A stretch of 6,433 nt of DNA from JANNSW01 sp031431235 (GTDB taxonomy: Bacteria > Pseudomonadota > Alphaproteobacteria > Rhizobiales > Hyphomicrobiaceae). How positions within the stretch are numbered: position 1 is the stretch's first letter; each line of letters begins with the position of its first letter. Below, piece after piece: positions 1-5,303 of the stretch. Both the position numbers and the translations under genes were made by a program. The notes beneath the pieces are model-generated. The model was not told where the DNA came from. It was given only the letters and a program-made list of their open reading frames with translations, and made no database searches. The stretch lies in the NCBI GenBank assembly GCA_031431235.1, contig JANPDA010000520.1:1-6433 (forward strand), given 5' to 3'.

Positions 1-531
1 GACAAGGCGCTGGCTGCTGCTCAACGGATTTTCGAGCGGGTATCGAACGGGCTCAATCAAACGCGTATTGCACACGATGGTGATGGTTTCATCATCGAAC
101 TCACCACCTCGTCTGCTCGTTCGTCTGCAGCGAACGTCCGAGAAATACTAGCTCCAAGGGGCAAACCCTATAAGGAAATGGGTTCGGTGGAGGGGTACTT
201 TCGCCGGATTGAGCGTGACGGGTGGGGTCGATCAATCCTGTGGATCAGGCACCGTCTAACAGGCGATGAGGTAAAGTGCATCGTGACAGGTGACGCTGAA
301 CACGAGGTTGGCATTAGGGAGATCGGCGAGGTATGGAATAACAGTCGCCTGCAAGCGACTGGAACGATTCACTACAAGGCAGCTGGTCGAATTGCTCAGA
401 TCGAGGTGACACAGGTGCGGTTCCTTCGCGAGCGAAATGAATTACCAGATGTCGACGATATCGCGGATGCTGAATTCACCGGAGGTATGAAGTCGGAGGA
501 CTACCTGACGAGGCTTCGCGATGGCGAGTGA
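1..531 (+). CDS. Conserved-type hypothetical protein, 5'-truncated; possible antitoxin-like partner of the PIN protein
   Basis: The reading frame is open from the first base, so the gene is cut by the left edge. The ATG at 178 is an internal methionine (visible residue 60), not a convincing start: the upstream codons have the same character and lead straight into it. 176 residues are visible. The N-terminal part looks helical, then a short strand-rich segment (about 26-35). Residues 61-141 read as alternating beta strands around one helix (strands near VEGYF, ILWIRHR, VKCIV; helix near EVGIREIGEVW; strands near LQATGTIHY, AQIEVTQVRF), which suggests an OB-like barrel. This fold call is inference only. 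The acidic tail ends in FTGGMKSEDYLTRLRDGE, a pattern I associate with proteins encoded just before PIN-domain toxins. It overlaps the PIN gene by 11 bp, implying coupled translation. Codon use is much less G/C-biased than in the genes right of 1080. Function unknown; an antitoxin or nucleic-acid-binding partner role is inferred from position. Confidence 0.8.
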   Translation, partial: DKALAAAQRIFERVSNGLNQTRIAHDGDGFIIELTTSSARSSAANVREILAPRGKPYKEMGSVEGYFRRIERDGWGRSILWIRHRLTGDEVKCIVTGDAEHEVGIREIGEVWNNSRLQATGTIHYKAAGRIAQIEVTQVRFLRERNELPDVDDIADAEFTGGMKSEDYLTRLRDGE

Positions 532-1027
532 TCCTCGGCGGGTGTACTGGGATGCGTGCACCTGGATCGCTCTAATCCAGCGTGAGAAGATTGTAGTTGG
601 TGGGTCCGATCGTGACACTCTCTGTCGCGCCGTCATTGCCGAGGCGAAGAAGGGTAAGATCGAGATTTTAACCTCTACACTCTCACTCGTCGAAGTCTGC
701 AAAGACCCGATGATCCGCACATCCAAGGAAGATCAGATCGGAGCATACTTCGAGAACGACTATATCTTGTTGATGAATCTCGATCGTTTGATCGGCGAGC
801 ATGCGCGACAACTTATGACAGTCAGGCACGCTGGACTTAAGCCACCAGATGCAGTGCATGTCGCAAGCTCAGTTGTCGGGCAAGTGAGCGAGTTGCACAC
901 ATTCGACGGCAAGTTGCTGGAGCTTGATGGCGAAGTTATCCGGCTCGATGGTGGCAAGCTCCGCATTTGCATGCCGGACGTTAGTGGGACGCCGCCCCCA
1001 CTGCTGAGTGGAATGCAAAAGCCATGA
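521..1027 (+). CDS. PIN-domain protein (VapC-like putative ribonuclease toxin)
   Basis: This 168-residue protein has the layout of a PIN nuclease, a Mg2+/Mn2+-dependent single-strand RNA endonuclease fold used by VapC toxins. The four expected acidic positions are present: D11 in YWDACTWIALI, E58 in SLVEVCKD, D110 in KPPDAVHVAS and D129 in LHTFDGKLL. They would form the metal site, so the protein appears intact. At 168 residues it is longer than the typical VapC of about 130-140; the extra length is a C-terminal stretch (about 135-168) rich in Gly, Pro and Leu. The start ATG lies inside the end of the preceding gene (11-bp overlap), and its TGA overlaps the ATG of the EVE gene (ATGA at 1024-1027). 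Moderate GC and relaxed codon use match the upstream gene and contrast with the rest of the window, supporting joint acquisition. A toxin role is inferred from family and pairing; PIN proteins also act in RNA processing. Confidence 0.85.
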   Translation: MASDPRRVYWDACTWIALIQREKIVVGGSDRDTLCRAVIAEAKKGKIEILTSTLSLVEVCKDPMIRTSKEDQIGAYFENDYILLMNLDRLIGEHARQLMTVRHAGLKPPDAVHVASSVVGQVSELHTFDGKLLELDGEVIRLDGGKLRICMPDVSGTPPPLLSGMQKP

Positions 1028-1509
1028 AACCTCTTGGACACAAATCGCCGAAAACTAACGAAATTCCGCCTGTGCCGCAATTTTGGCTTCTCAAATCCGA
1101 GCCCGACGTTTTCTCCTTCGAGATGCTGAAAGCGAAGGGGCGGAAGGGTGAGGCTTGGGATGGGGTGCGGAATTATCAGGCGCGCAACAACATGCGGGCG
1201 ATGCGGATCGGCGACCGCGGGTTCTTCTATCATTCCAACGAAGGCAAGGCCGTGGTCGGCATCCTCGAGGTGATCGCGCTCGTCCATCCCGACGCCAAGG
1301 ACGATACGGGCGCCTGGGAGTGCGTCGACGTGCGGGCGGTGGAGGCGCTGCCGCGGCCGGTGACGCTGGAGGAGATCAAGACCGTGCCAGAGCTCGCCGA
1401 GATGGTGCTCGTCAAGAACTCGCGCCTTTCGGTGCAGCCGGTGACGGCGGGTGAATGGGAGATCGTCCGCCGGATGGGCGGGCTCGTCACCAAACCGGCC
1501 CGGACATGA
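1024..1509 (+). CDS. EVE-domain protein (putative modified-base or nucleic-acid binding)
   Basis: A 161-residue single-domain EVE (formerly DUF55) protein of the PUA-like superfamily, related to eukaryotic THYN1. Family hallmarks are WLLKSEPDVFSF (21-32), WDGVRNYQARNNMR (45-58), the FYHSN core (68-72) and LVKNSRLSVQPVT (129-141). EVE domains are proposed to read modified bases such as 5-methylcytosine derivatives in DNA or modified RNA, without catalytic activity. The start is uncertain. The ATG at 1024 overlaps the PIN stop and adds 16 residues (MKPLGHKSPK...) ahead of the usual beginning of the family. A GTG at 1072 would give the typical N-terminus MPQFWLLKSEP and a 145-residue protein. 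Neither has a strong Shine-Dalgarno sequence. The TGA overlaps the next ATG (ATGA, 1506-1509), so expression is probably coupled to the methyltransferase. Codon use shifts to strong G/C bias within the first 50 codons. Confidence 0.9.
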   Translation: MKPLGHKSPKTNEIPPVPQFWLLKSEPDVFSFEMLKAKGRKGEAWDGVRNYQARNNMRAMRIGDRGFFYHSNEGKAVVGILEVIALVHPDAKDDTGAWECVDVRAVEALPRPVTLEEIKTVPELAEMVLVKNSRLSVQPVTAGEWEIVRRMGGLVTKPART

Positions 1510-2168
1510 GAGTGGCCGGTTCCGCCGATCCCACCGCATTCATCCGCAACAACACGCGCCTCATGGCGCCGCCACTGGTGCCGGAAATCCTGCTGCATCT
1601 GGCCGAGGAATCGCTGCCGATCTGGCGCAAGACCGAGGAGGAGCTCGGCGAGATCGGGTTGCCGCCGCCCTACTGGGCGTTCGCGTGGGCGGGCGGGCAG
1701 GCGCTCGCGCGTCATCTGCTCGACAACAGGAGGCTCGTTGCGGGCAAACGGGTGCTCGACCTGGCGGCGGGATCGGGGCTGGTGGCGACGGCTGCGCTGC
1801 TTGCCGGCGCTGATCGGGCGCTGGCGTGCGATATCGATGCGCTTGCCCTCGTTGCGGTGAAGATGAATGCCGCGGCCAACGGTGTCACGGTCGAGGTCAC
1901 CGATGCCGATCTGTGGGATGGCGCTGCGGCGGGCGTGGACGTGGTGCTGGTGGGCGATGTGTTCTACGAGAAACCACTGGCCGAGCGGGCGCTCAGCTTT
2001 CTCGAGCGCTGCCGGGCGGCCGGCCAGGATGTGCTGATCGGCGATCCCGGTCGCACCTACTGCCCGCGCGAGCGGCTGGTGTCGGTTGCGGAATACCAGG
2101 TGCCCGTCACGCGCGAGCTGGAAGATACCGAGCTCAAGCACACCCATGTCTGGCGGCTGAAGGATTGA
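1506..2168 (+). CDS. Class I SAM-dependent methyltransferase, ETF-beta lysine methyltransferase (ETFBKMT/METTL20)-like
   Basis: A 220-residue seven-beta-strand methyltransferase. Motif I for S-adenosylmethionine binding is VLDLAAGSG (83-91) and the acidic motif II is CDID (108-111). The segment PPPYWAFAWAGGQALAR (53-69), GDVFYE (150-155) and IGDPGR (178-183) match the pattern of mitochondrial ETFBKMT, which methylates lysines of the electron transfer flavoprotein beta subunit and has alphaproteobacterial relatives. The substrate here is therefore inferred to be ETF-beta, but ribosomal-protein or small-molecule methylation (older labels such as predicted nicotinamide N-methylase, or PrmA-like) cannot be excluded. 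The ATG at 1506 is preferred over the ATG at 1455 because it forms a four-base overlap with the EVE stop and the upstream 17 residues are unlike the family. No signal peptide or membrane segment is seen, so it should be cytosolic. Confidence 0.87.
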   Translation: MRVAGSADPTAFIRNNTRLMAPPLVPEILLHLAEESLPIWRKTEEELGEIGLPPPYWAFAWAGGQALARHLLDNRRLVAGKRVLDLAAGSGLVATAALLAGADRALACDIDALALVAVKMNAAANGVTVEVTDADLWDGAAAGVDVVLVGDVFYEKPLAERALSFLERCRAAGQDVLIGDPGRTYCPRERLVSVAEYQVPVTRELEDTELKHTHVWRLKD

Positions 2169-2210
2169 GGGGGGGATTTGCGGGCGACCCGGAAGGCGAA
2201 CGGGACGCAT

Positions 2211-2239
2211 TTGGGGATCCGGCCTTCCCGGTGTAGAAA
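2211..2239 (+). promoter_or_regulatory. Weak candidate promoter for the DUF1761/HAD operon
   Basis: In the 136-bp gap after the methyltransferase gene, a TTGGGG box (2211-2216) is followed after 17 bp by TAGAAA (2234-2239), three and four matches to the sigma-70 consensus. Transcription would start near 2247, leaving about 58 nt of leader before the ATG at 2305. The boxes are also involved in an inverted repeat, ATTTGGG (2209-2215) with CCCAAAT (2244-2250). This is a pattern match only. Confidence 0.25.
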
Positions 2240-2304
2240 TCCGCCCAAATCGGGTGGCAAGGCGAGGCGTCGGCTCGCGAGCTGGGACAAGGGGATCTGG
2301 TGAA

Positions 2305-2841
2305 ATGGAACTTTTGCAGAGCAAGCTCCTGATGCTGTTTGGGCGCATCCCGGAATTCGATTCCCAGGCCGTGCTCTATGCGTTCGTCGCGGGCCTGATC
2401 ACCGGCTGGATCTGGTACGCGGTCGCCGGGACCGTCTGGAAAGCCTCGATCAGCCAGACGGCGGGCTTCCATTCGCCGCGCCGCTACATCTTCTCCGCCA
2501 TCGCCCAGATCATCATGACGATCATGCTGGCGATCACCATCCGCCGGCTGGGCGAGACGACGACCGTCGGCGGGTTCCAGACCGCGCTGATGCTGTGGTT
2601 CGGCTTCGTCATGACGACGACCCTCGTCAACTACGCCAACATCGGGCAGCGGCTCATTTTGAGCATCGTCGATGGGATTCATTGGTTGTTGGTGCTCGCC
2701 GTGATGGGCATCGTGATCGGGACGCTTTCGACGGGGAACCTCACGCCAGGGGCGGCAAATCCTGCTCCGGCCGCGACGACGGCGCCGGCCAACACGGGTG
2801 GGACATCGACTGGCACGACGACGACGGGCAGCGGCGGCTGA
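2305..2841 (+). CDS. DUF1761-like four-helix membrane protein with low-complexity tail
   Basis: Start ATG 2305 is chosen over the in-frame GTG at 2254 because AAGGGGA (2289-2295) lies just upstream and the 17 residues before it are Arg/Gly-rich non-membrane sequence. The 178-residue product has four probable transmembrane helices (about 22-42, 61-80, 91-108, 125-142). It carries the DUF1761 pattern of an aromatic WYxxxGxxW segment after helix 1 (37-45), a Gln-containing helix 2 (AQIIMTIMLA) and LSIVDGIHWLLV near helix 4. It aligns along its length with the next gene product, so the two are paralogues. Residues 143-178 form an Ala/Thr/Gly/Pro/Ser tail absent from the neighbour, probably disordered and outside the membrane. 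The role of DUF1761 proteins is unknown. It is probably the first gene of a three-gene operon, 17 bp from the next. Confidence 0.8.
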   Translation: MELLQSKLLMLFGRIPEFDSQAVLYAFVAGLITGWIWYAVAGTVWKASISQTAGFHSPRRYIFSAIAQIIMTIMLAITIRRLGETTTVGGFQTALMLWFGFVMTTTLVNYANIGQRLILSIVDGIHWLLVLAVMGIVIGTLSTGNLTPGAANPAPAATTAPANTGGTSTGTTTTGSGG

Positions 2842-2858
2842 CGGCAGGAGCTTTCACC

Positions 2859-3281
2859 ATGGCTTTTGCAGGGATGAGCACGATCGCGATCGTCGTTGCG
2901 GCGGCGGCGAGCTTCCTGGTCGGCGCGCTTTGGTACGGCATCCTGGGAAAATGCTGGATGGCGGCGCTCGGCAAGACGCAAGCCGAGACGAAGGGCCCCG
3001 ATGGCCCCGTCGCGTCGCTGCCGTTCGTCATCGGGATCGTCTCGCAGCTGGTAATGGCCACTGTGCTCGCCGGACTCATTGCCCATCTGGGTGCCAACGC
3101 CGTCACGGTCAGATCCGGCGTGATCAGCGCGCTGTTCGTCTGGGTTGGCTTCGTCGCAACGACGCTTGCGACCAACCACGGATTCCAGGGAGCAAAGCCG
3201 TTGCTGACGCTGATCGACGGCGGCCAATGGCTCGCCGTGCTGCTGATCCAAGGCACAATCATCGGCGCGTTCGGCGTCTGA
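2859..3281 (+). CDS. DUF1761 family membrane protein
   Basis: A 140-residue integral membrane protein of the DUF1761 family. The ATG at 2859 is preceded by a good AGGAG ribosome binding site (2846-2850, 8 bp spacing), which settles the start. Four hydrophobic helices are visible (about 8-28, 54-75, 86-105, 122-139). The family signature is GALWYGILGKCWMAALG (22-38) just after helix 1, with FVWVGFVATT in helix 3 and LTLIDGGQWLAVLL leading into helix 4. Between helices 1 and 2 is a short hydrophilic loop with Lys and Glu. It is close to the usual DUF1761 length of about 130-145 residues, with no tail, unlike its upstream paralogue. No molecular function is established for the family. Fourteen bases separate it from the HAD gene. 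Confidence 0.88.
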   Translation: MAFAGMSTIAIVVAAAASFLVGALWYGILGKCWMAALGKTQAETKGPDGPVASLPFVIGIVSQLVMATVLAGLIAHLGANAVTVRSGVISALFVWVGFVATTLATNHGFQGAKPLLTLIDGGQWLAVLLIQGTIIGAFGV

Positions 3282-3295
3282 CCCGAGGGGGCTGC

Positions 3296-3958
3296 ATGCA
3301 CGGGATCGAAGCGGTCGTGTTCGATTGCGATGGCGTGCTGATCGATTCCGAGCCGATTGCCAACGAGGCCTATGCTCGCGTGCTGCGACATCACGGGTTC
3401 GAGGTGACGGCCGCGTCGCTGACCACTCGCTTCACCGGCATCAGCACCCCCAAGATGATGGCCGAGATCGAGAGCGCCCATGGGAGGCAGATTCCCCCGA
3501 CGCTGCGGCAGGAGGCGATGAGCATGATCCTCGATCTCTATCGGAGCGAATTGAAGGCGATCGAGGGCGCAGAGAGGTTGCTGGGTGCGCTTTCTCTCAG
3601 GCGTTGCGTCGCGTCCTCGAGCGAGACGGAGAAGTTGCGGCTCGGACTTGCGTGCACGCGCCTCGATCGTCACTTCGAGGGCCATATCTATTCGAGCGAC
3701 CTGGTCGAGCGCGGCAAGCCGGCGCCTGATCTGTTCAGCTATGCGGCCAGGAGGCTCGAGGTCGCGCCCGAACGTTGCCTCGTGGTCGAGGACAGCCTCG
3801 CGGGTGTGGAAGCCGGCGTCGCGGCCGGCATGCGCGTCGTCGGTTTCACCGGCGGCAGCCATTGCGACGCGACCCATGGCGAGCGTCTCGCCCGGGCCGG
3901 TGCCAGCGAGGTGGTGCAGCGGATGGACGAGCTCGGCCGGCTGCTCGGGCTGAGATGA
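3296..3958 (+). CDS. HAD-IA family hydrolase, YieH-like (possible 6-phosphogluconate phosphatase)
   Basis: A 220-residue cytosolic haloacid dehalogenase-superfamily phosphatase. Motif I is FDCDGVLIDSE (9-19) with nucleophile D10 and acid/base D12; motif II is S107 in VASSS; motif III is K141 in GKPAPDLF; motif IV is E165/D166 in VVEDSLAGV. The helical cap lies between motifs I and II (about 20-90). The segment SELKAIEGAERLL (84-96) and overall length resemble E. coli YieH, reported as a 6-phosphogluconate phosphatase, more than beta-phosphoglucomutase or phosphoglycolate phosphatase. Substrate is inference, as HAD-IA enzymes are promiscuous. The ATG at 3296 has GAGGGG (3285-3290) five bases upstream and the motif starts within 10 residues, so the longer upstream frame is rejected. 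It converges with the next gene, only 10 bp between the stops. Confidence 0.9.
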   Translation: MHGIEAVVFDCDGVLIDSEPIANEAYARVLRHHGFEVTAASLTTRFTGISTPKMMAEIESAHGRQIPPTLRQEAMSMILDLYRSELKAIEGAERLLGALSLRRCVASSSETEKLRLGLACTRLDRHFEGHIYSSDLVERGKPAPDLFSYAARRLEVAPERCLVVEDSLAGVEAGVAAGMRVVGFTGGSHCDATHGERLARAGASEVVQRMDELGRLLGLR

Positions 3959-3968
3959 CGCGCGCTAT

Positions 3969-4574
3969 TCAGCGCAGCGAGCGCCAGCCGACCACAATGC
4001 GTGCCACCGCCGAGACGAAGCACATCGCCGCAAAGATCAGCGCGATGATGGCGAACTGATCCGGAAGCACACACATCAAGGCGAAGACGAGGATGGTCTC
4101 GGCGCCTTCCGCCAGACCGGCGAGATAGTAGATCGATTTGGTGCCCTGCGCCGATGTCTCGATGCCGCGCTTTGCGGCCATGGCCGAATAGGCGAGGAAC
4201 GTTGCGCCGTTGACATGGAAGCTCGCAATCAGGACGGCCGCCGGCAGGGCATTGCGATACTGGTCGGCGAGCGCGAAGGCGAGCGGGATCGAGCCGTAGA
4301 AGATGAAATCGAGCGCAATGTCGAGGAAGGCGCCGCGGTCGGTCGGGGCGCTCGCCCTGGCGACGGCGCCGTCGAGGCCGTCGGCGATCCGGCCGATCAG
4401 GATCAGCACGAGTGCGATCAGCGGCTCACCCAGCACGATCGCGACTGCCGCCGTCATACCGGCGACGAAGCCCGCGAGCGTGATCTCGTCGGCGCCGATA
4501 CCCAGGCGTGCGATCATCCGACCGGCTGCATTGAGCGGGGGATCGATCAGGGAGCGGATGTGGGCGTCCAGCAT
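3969..4574 (-). CDS. CDP-alcohol phosphatidyltransferase family membrane protein
   Basis: A 201-residue integral membrane enzyme of the family that transfers a phosphatidyl group from a CDP-linked lipid to an alcohol, or the analogous reverse headgroup exchange. The full signature is present: D65, D68-G69, A72-R73, then G81, D85 and D89, giving the four metal-binding aspartates. The spacing between AR and the second Gly is seven residues, within the family range. About five or six hydrophobic helices follow (around 31-49, 51-64, 86-103, 109-130, 152-170, 173-195), as in other members. The acceptor alcohol cannot be read from the sequence; glycerol phosphate, serine, inositol and choline classes all share this motif. 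The protein lacks the N-terminal extension of larger members. Its ATG at 4574 has GAGGA (complement of 4583-4587) upstream. It is divergent from apaG and has no close operon partner within the window. Confidence 0.9.
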   Translation of the reverse strand: MLDAHIRSLIDPPLNAAGRMIARLGIGADEITLAGFVAGMTAAVAIVLGEPLIALVLILIGRIADGLDGAVARASAPTDRGAFLDIALDFIFYGSIPLAFALADQYRNALPAAVLIASFHVNGATFLAYSAMAAKRGIETSAQGTKSIYYLAGLAEGAETILVFALMCVLPDQFAIIALIFAAMCFVSAVARIVVGWRSLR

Positions 4575-4603
4575 GGGGTGAGGTCCTCGCAGCAGGCGCT
4601 GGC

Positions 4604-4632
4604 ATAACGTCGCCTGGCTTGCCGGGCGTCAA
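4604..4632 (-). promoter_or_regulatory. Candidate promoter for the CDP-alcohol phosphatidyltransferase gene
   Basis: On the - strand, TTGACG (complement of 4627-4632) is followed after 17 bp by CGTTAT (complement of 4604-4609). The -35 box matches the first five bases of the consensus; the -10 box is weak. Transcription would start about 22-25 bases before the ATG at 4574. The -35 box is one arm of the palindrome at 4627-4652. Confidence 0.33.
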
Positions 4633-4652
4633 GGGCGGAACCGCTCTTGACG
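4627..4652. promoter_or_regulatory. 26-bp near-perfect palindrome between divergent genes (candidate operator)
   Basis: The left half-site CGTCAAGGGCGGA and right half-site ACCGCTCTTGACG are inverted copies matching at 11 of 13 positions, centred between 4639 and 4640. Each outer end is an outward-facing TTGACG, so the site may combine two back-to-back -35 boxes with a dimeric repressor or activator site controlling both the - strand phosphatidyltransferase and apaG. A terminator role is unlikely, because both flanking genes are transcribed away from it. The regulator is not identifiable from the window. Confidence 0.45.
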
Positions 4653-4675
4653 GTGGGCCCCGTGGGGTTTAGGGC
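4647..4675 (+). promoter_or_regulatory. Candidate promoter for apaG
   Basis: TTGACG (4647-4652) is the right arm of the palindrome. Seventeen bases further is TAGGGC (4670-4675), a poor -10 match. Transcription would begin near 4682, giving a leader of about 30 nt. A short GAGG (4701-4704) six bases before the ATG at 4711 could serve as ribosome binding site. Confidence 0.3.
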
Positions 4676-4710
4676 CGATGTGAGAGAGTGGCTGAGACGC
4701 GAGGCCATCC

Positions 4711-5103
4711 ATGTACCGGGCGAGCACTCATGACATCGAGGTGAGCGTCGTTCCGCAATTCCTGGCGGATCAGTCGGAGCCCGACGAAGCCCAGTTCGTC
4801 TGGGCCTATACCGTCGAGATCACCAATCGCAGCCTGGAGGCCGTGCAGTTGCGCTCGCGCTACTGGCGGATCGTCGATGGCGAGGGCCGGGTGCAGGAGG
4901 TGCGCGGGCCAGGCGTAATCGGCGAGGAGCCGGTCATTCTGCCCGAAGGCACCTTCCGCTACACCAGCGGCTGCCCGCTGAAGACCCCTTCGGGCTTCAT
5001 GTCGGGCAGCTATTCCATGCAGCTGGCTTCCGGAGAGATGATCGACGTCGTAATTCCGGCGTTCTCGCTCGATAGTCCGTTTGCGGATGGAAGCGTGAAT
5101 TGA
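4711..5103 (+). CDS. apaG: ApaG family protein (Co2+/Mg2+ efflux-associated)
   Basis: A 130-residue full-length ApaG, a small cytosolic protein with a fibronectin-III-like beta sandwich. Diagnostic segments are FVWAYTVEITN (29-39), VQLRSRYWRIVD (45-56), the glycine motif RGPGVIGEEP (65-74, GxGxxG at 66-71), YTSGCPLKTPSG (84-95) and the C-terminal IPAFSLDSP. ApaG has been linked to cobalt and magnesium resistance and lies in an operon with apaH in enterobacteria, but no apaH is present here. Its biochemical role is not settled; the glycine motif has been suggested to bind nucleotides or pyrophosphate. It stands alone on the + strand between a divergent phosphatidyltransferase gene and the convergent maeB gene, so it is probably monocistronic. 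No signal peptide or membrane segment is visible. Confidence 0.96.
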   Translation: MYRASTHDIEVSVVPQFLADQSEPDEAQFVWAYTVEITNRSLEAVQLRSRYWRIVDGEGRVQEVRGPGVIGEEPVILPEGTFRYTSGCPLKTPSGFMSGSYSMQLASGEMIDVVIPAFSLDSPFADGSVN

Positions 5104-5241
5104 GTGGGTTTCCGCATGATTGTTTCCCGACTTCCCGGTCAAGGGCAGGCCACGGAGCGCTTGGTCTGACGTTGCCGTGCGCCCGCCCGAGAGCCGGGAC
5201 CGAGGGCCAAATACGGCAGGCACACGTCGTCGGGCTCCTGG

Positions 5242-5273
5242 CCCCGGATGACCGCTTGCGGCAGTCTCCGGGG
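5242..5273. repeat. Inverted repeat / hairpin 1 between apaG and maeB
   Basis: CCCCGGA (5242-5248) pairs perfectly with TCCGGGG (5267-5273). The 18-nt interior contains a small CCG-CTTG-CGG hairpin (5252-5261). There is no T-tract on either strand. It could be a processing or stabilising structure, a Rho-assisted terminator, or one unit of a REP-like dispersed palindrome. Confidence 0.5.
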
Positions 5274-5274
5274 A

Positions 5275-5294
5275 GGCGGTCTTGAGCGACCGCC
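5275..5294. terminator. Hairpin 2 between convergent apaG and maeB (possible shared terminator without T-tract)
   Basis: GGCGGTC (5275-5281) and GACCGCC (5288-5294) form a perfect 7-bp GC-rich stem with the loop TTGAGC. An additional outer pairing, GGCAGT (5260-5265) with ACTGCC (5295-5300), would lengthen it but is incompatible with hairpin 1. It lies 10 bases past the maeB stop and 171 bases past the apaG stop. No T-run follows on either strand, so intrinsic termination is uncertain. Confidence 0.45.
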
Positions 5295-5303
5295 ACTGCC
5301 CCA

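Noticed and set aside
178..531. Start of the first gene at the ATG 178
   Set aside because: The same frame is open all the way to base 1 with plausible protein sequence (helical N-terminal part and a strand), so 178 is treated as an internal methionine of a truncated gene.
2209..2250. Inverted repeat ATTTGGG / CCCAAAT as a terminator after the methyltransferase gene
   Set aside because: The arms are 7 bp with a 28-nt loop and no T-tract, so a stable intrinsic terminator is unlikely.
1230..2348. Long - strand open frame of 372 codons
   Set aside because: It lies antisense to the EVE and methyltransferase genes, is rich in Arg, Pro and His as expected from G/C-biased third positions read backwards, and shows no domain.
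2798..3295. N-terminal extension of the HAD gene
   Set aside because: The extension is an Arg-rich out-of-frame reading of the second DUF1761 gene; HAD motif I starts nine residues after the ATG at 3296, which has its own GAGGGG.
2741..3877. Long - strand open frame of 378 codons
   Set aside because: It is antisense to the second DUF1761 gene and the HAD gene, both of which have intact motifs and ribosome binding sites.
3969..4574. Unusual seven-residue gap in the CDP-alcohol phosphatidyltransferase signature
   Set aside because: Seven or eight residues between AR and the second Gly are both accepted for this family, so the spacing is not abnormal.
4215..4607. + strand open frame of 130 codons opposite the phosphatidyltransferase gene
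   Set aside because: The opposite strand holds the complete CDP-alcohol phosphatidyltransferase signature; this frame is a low-complexity shadow.
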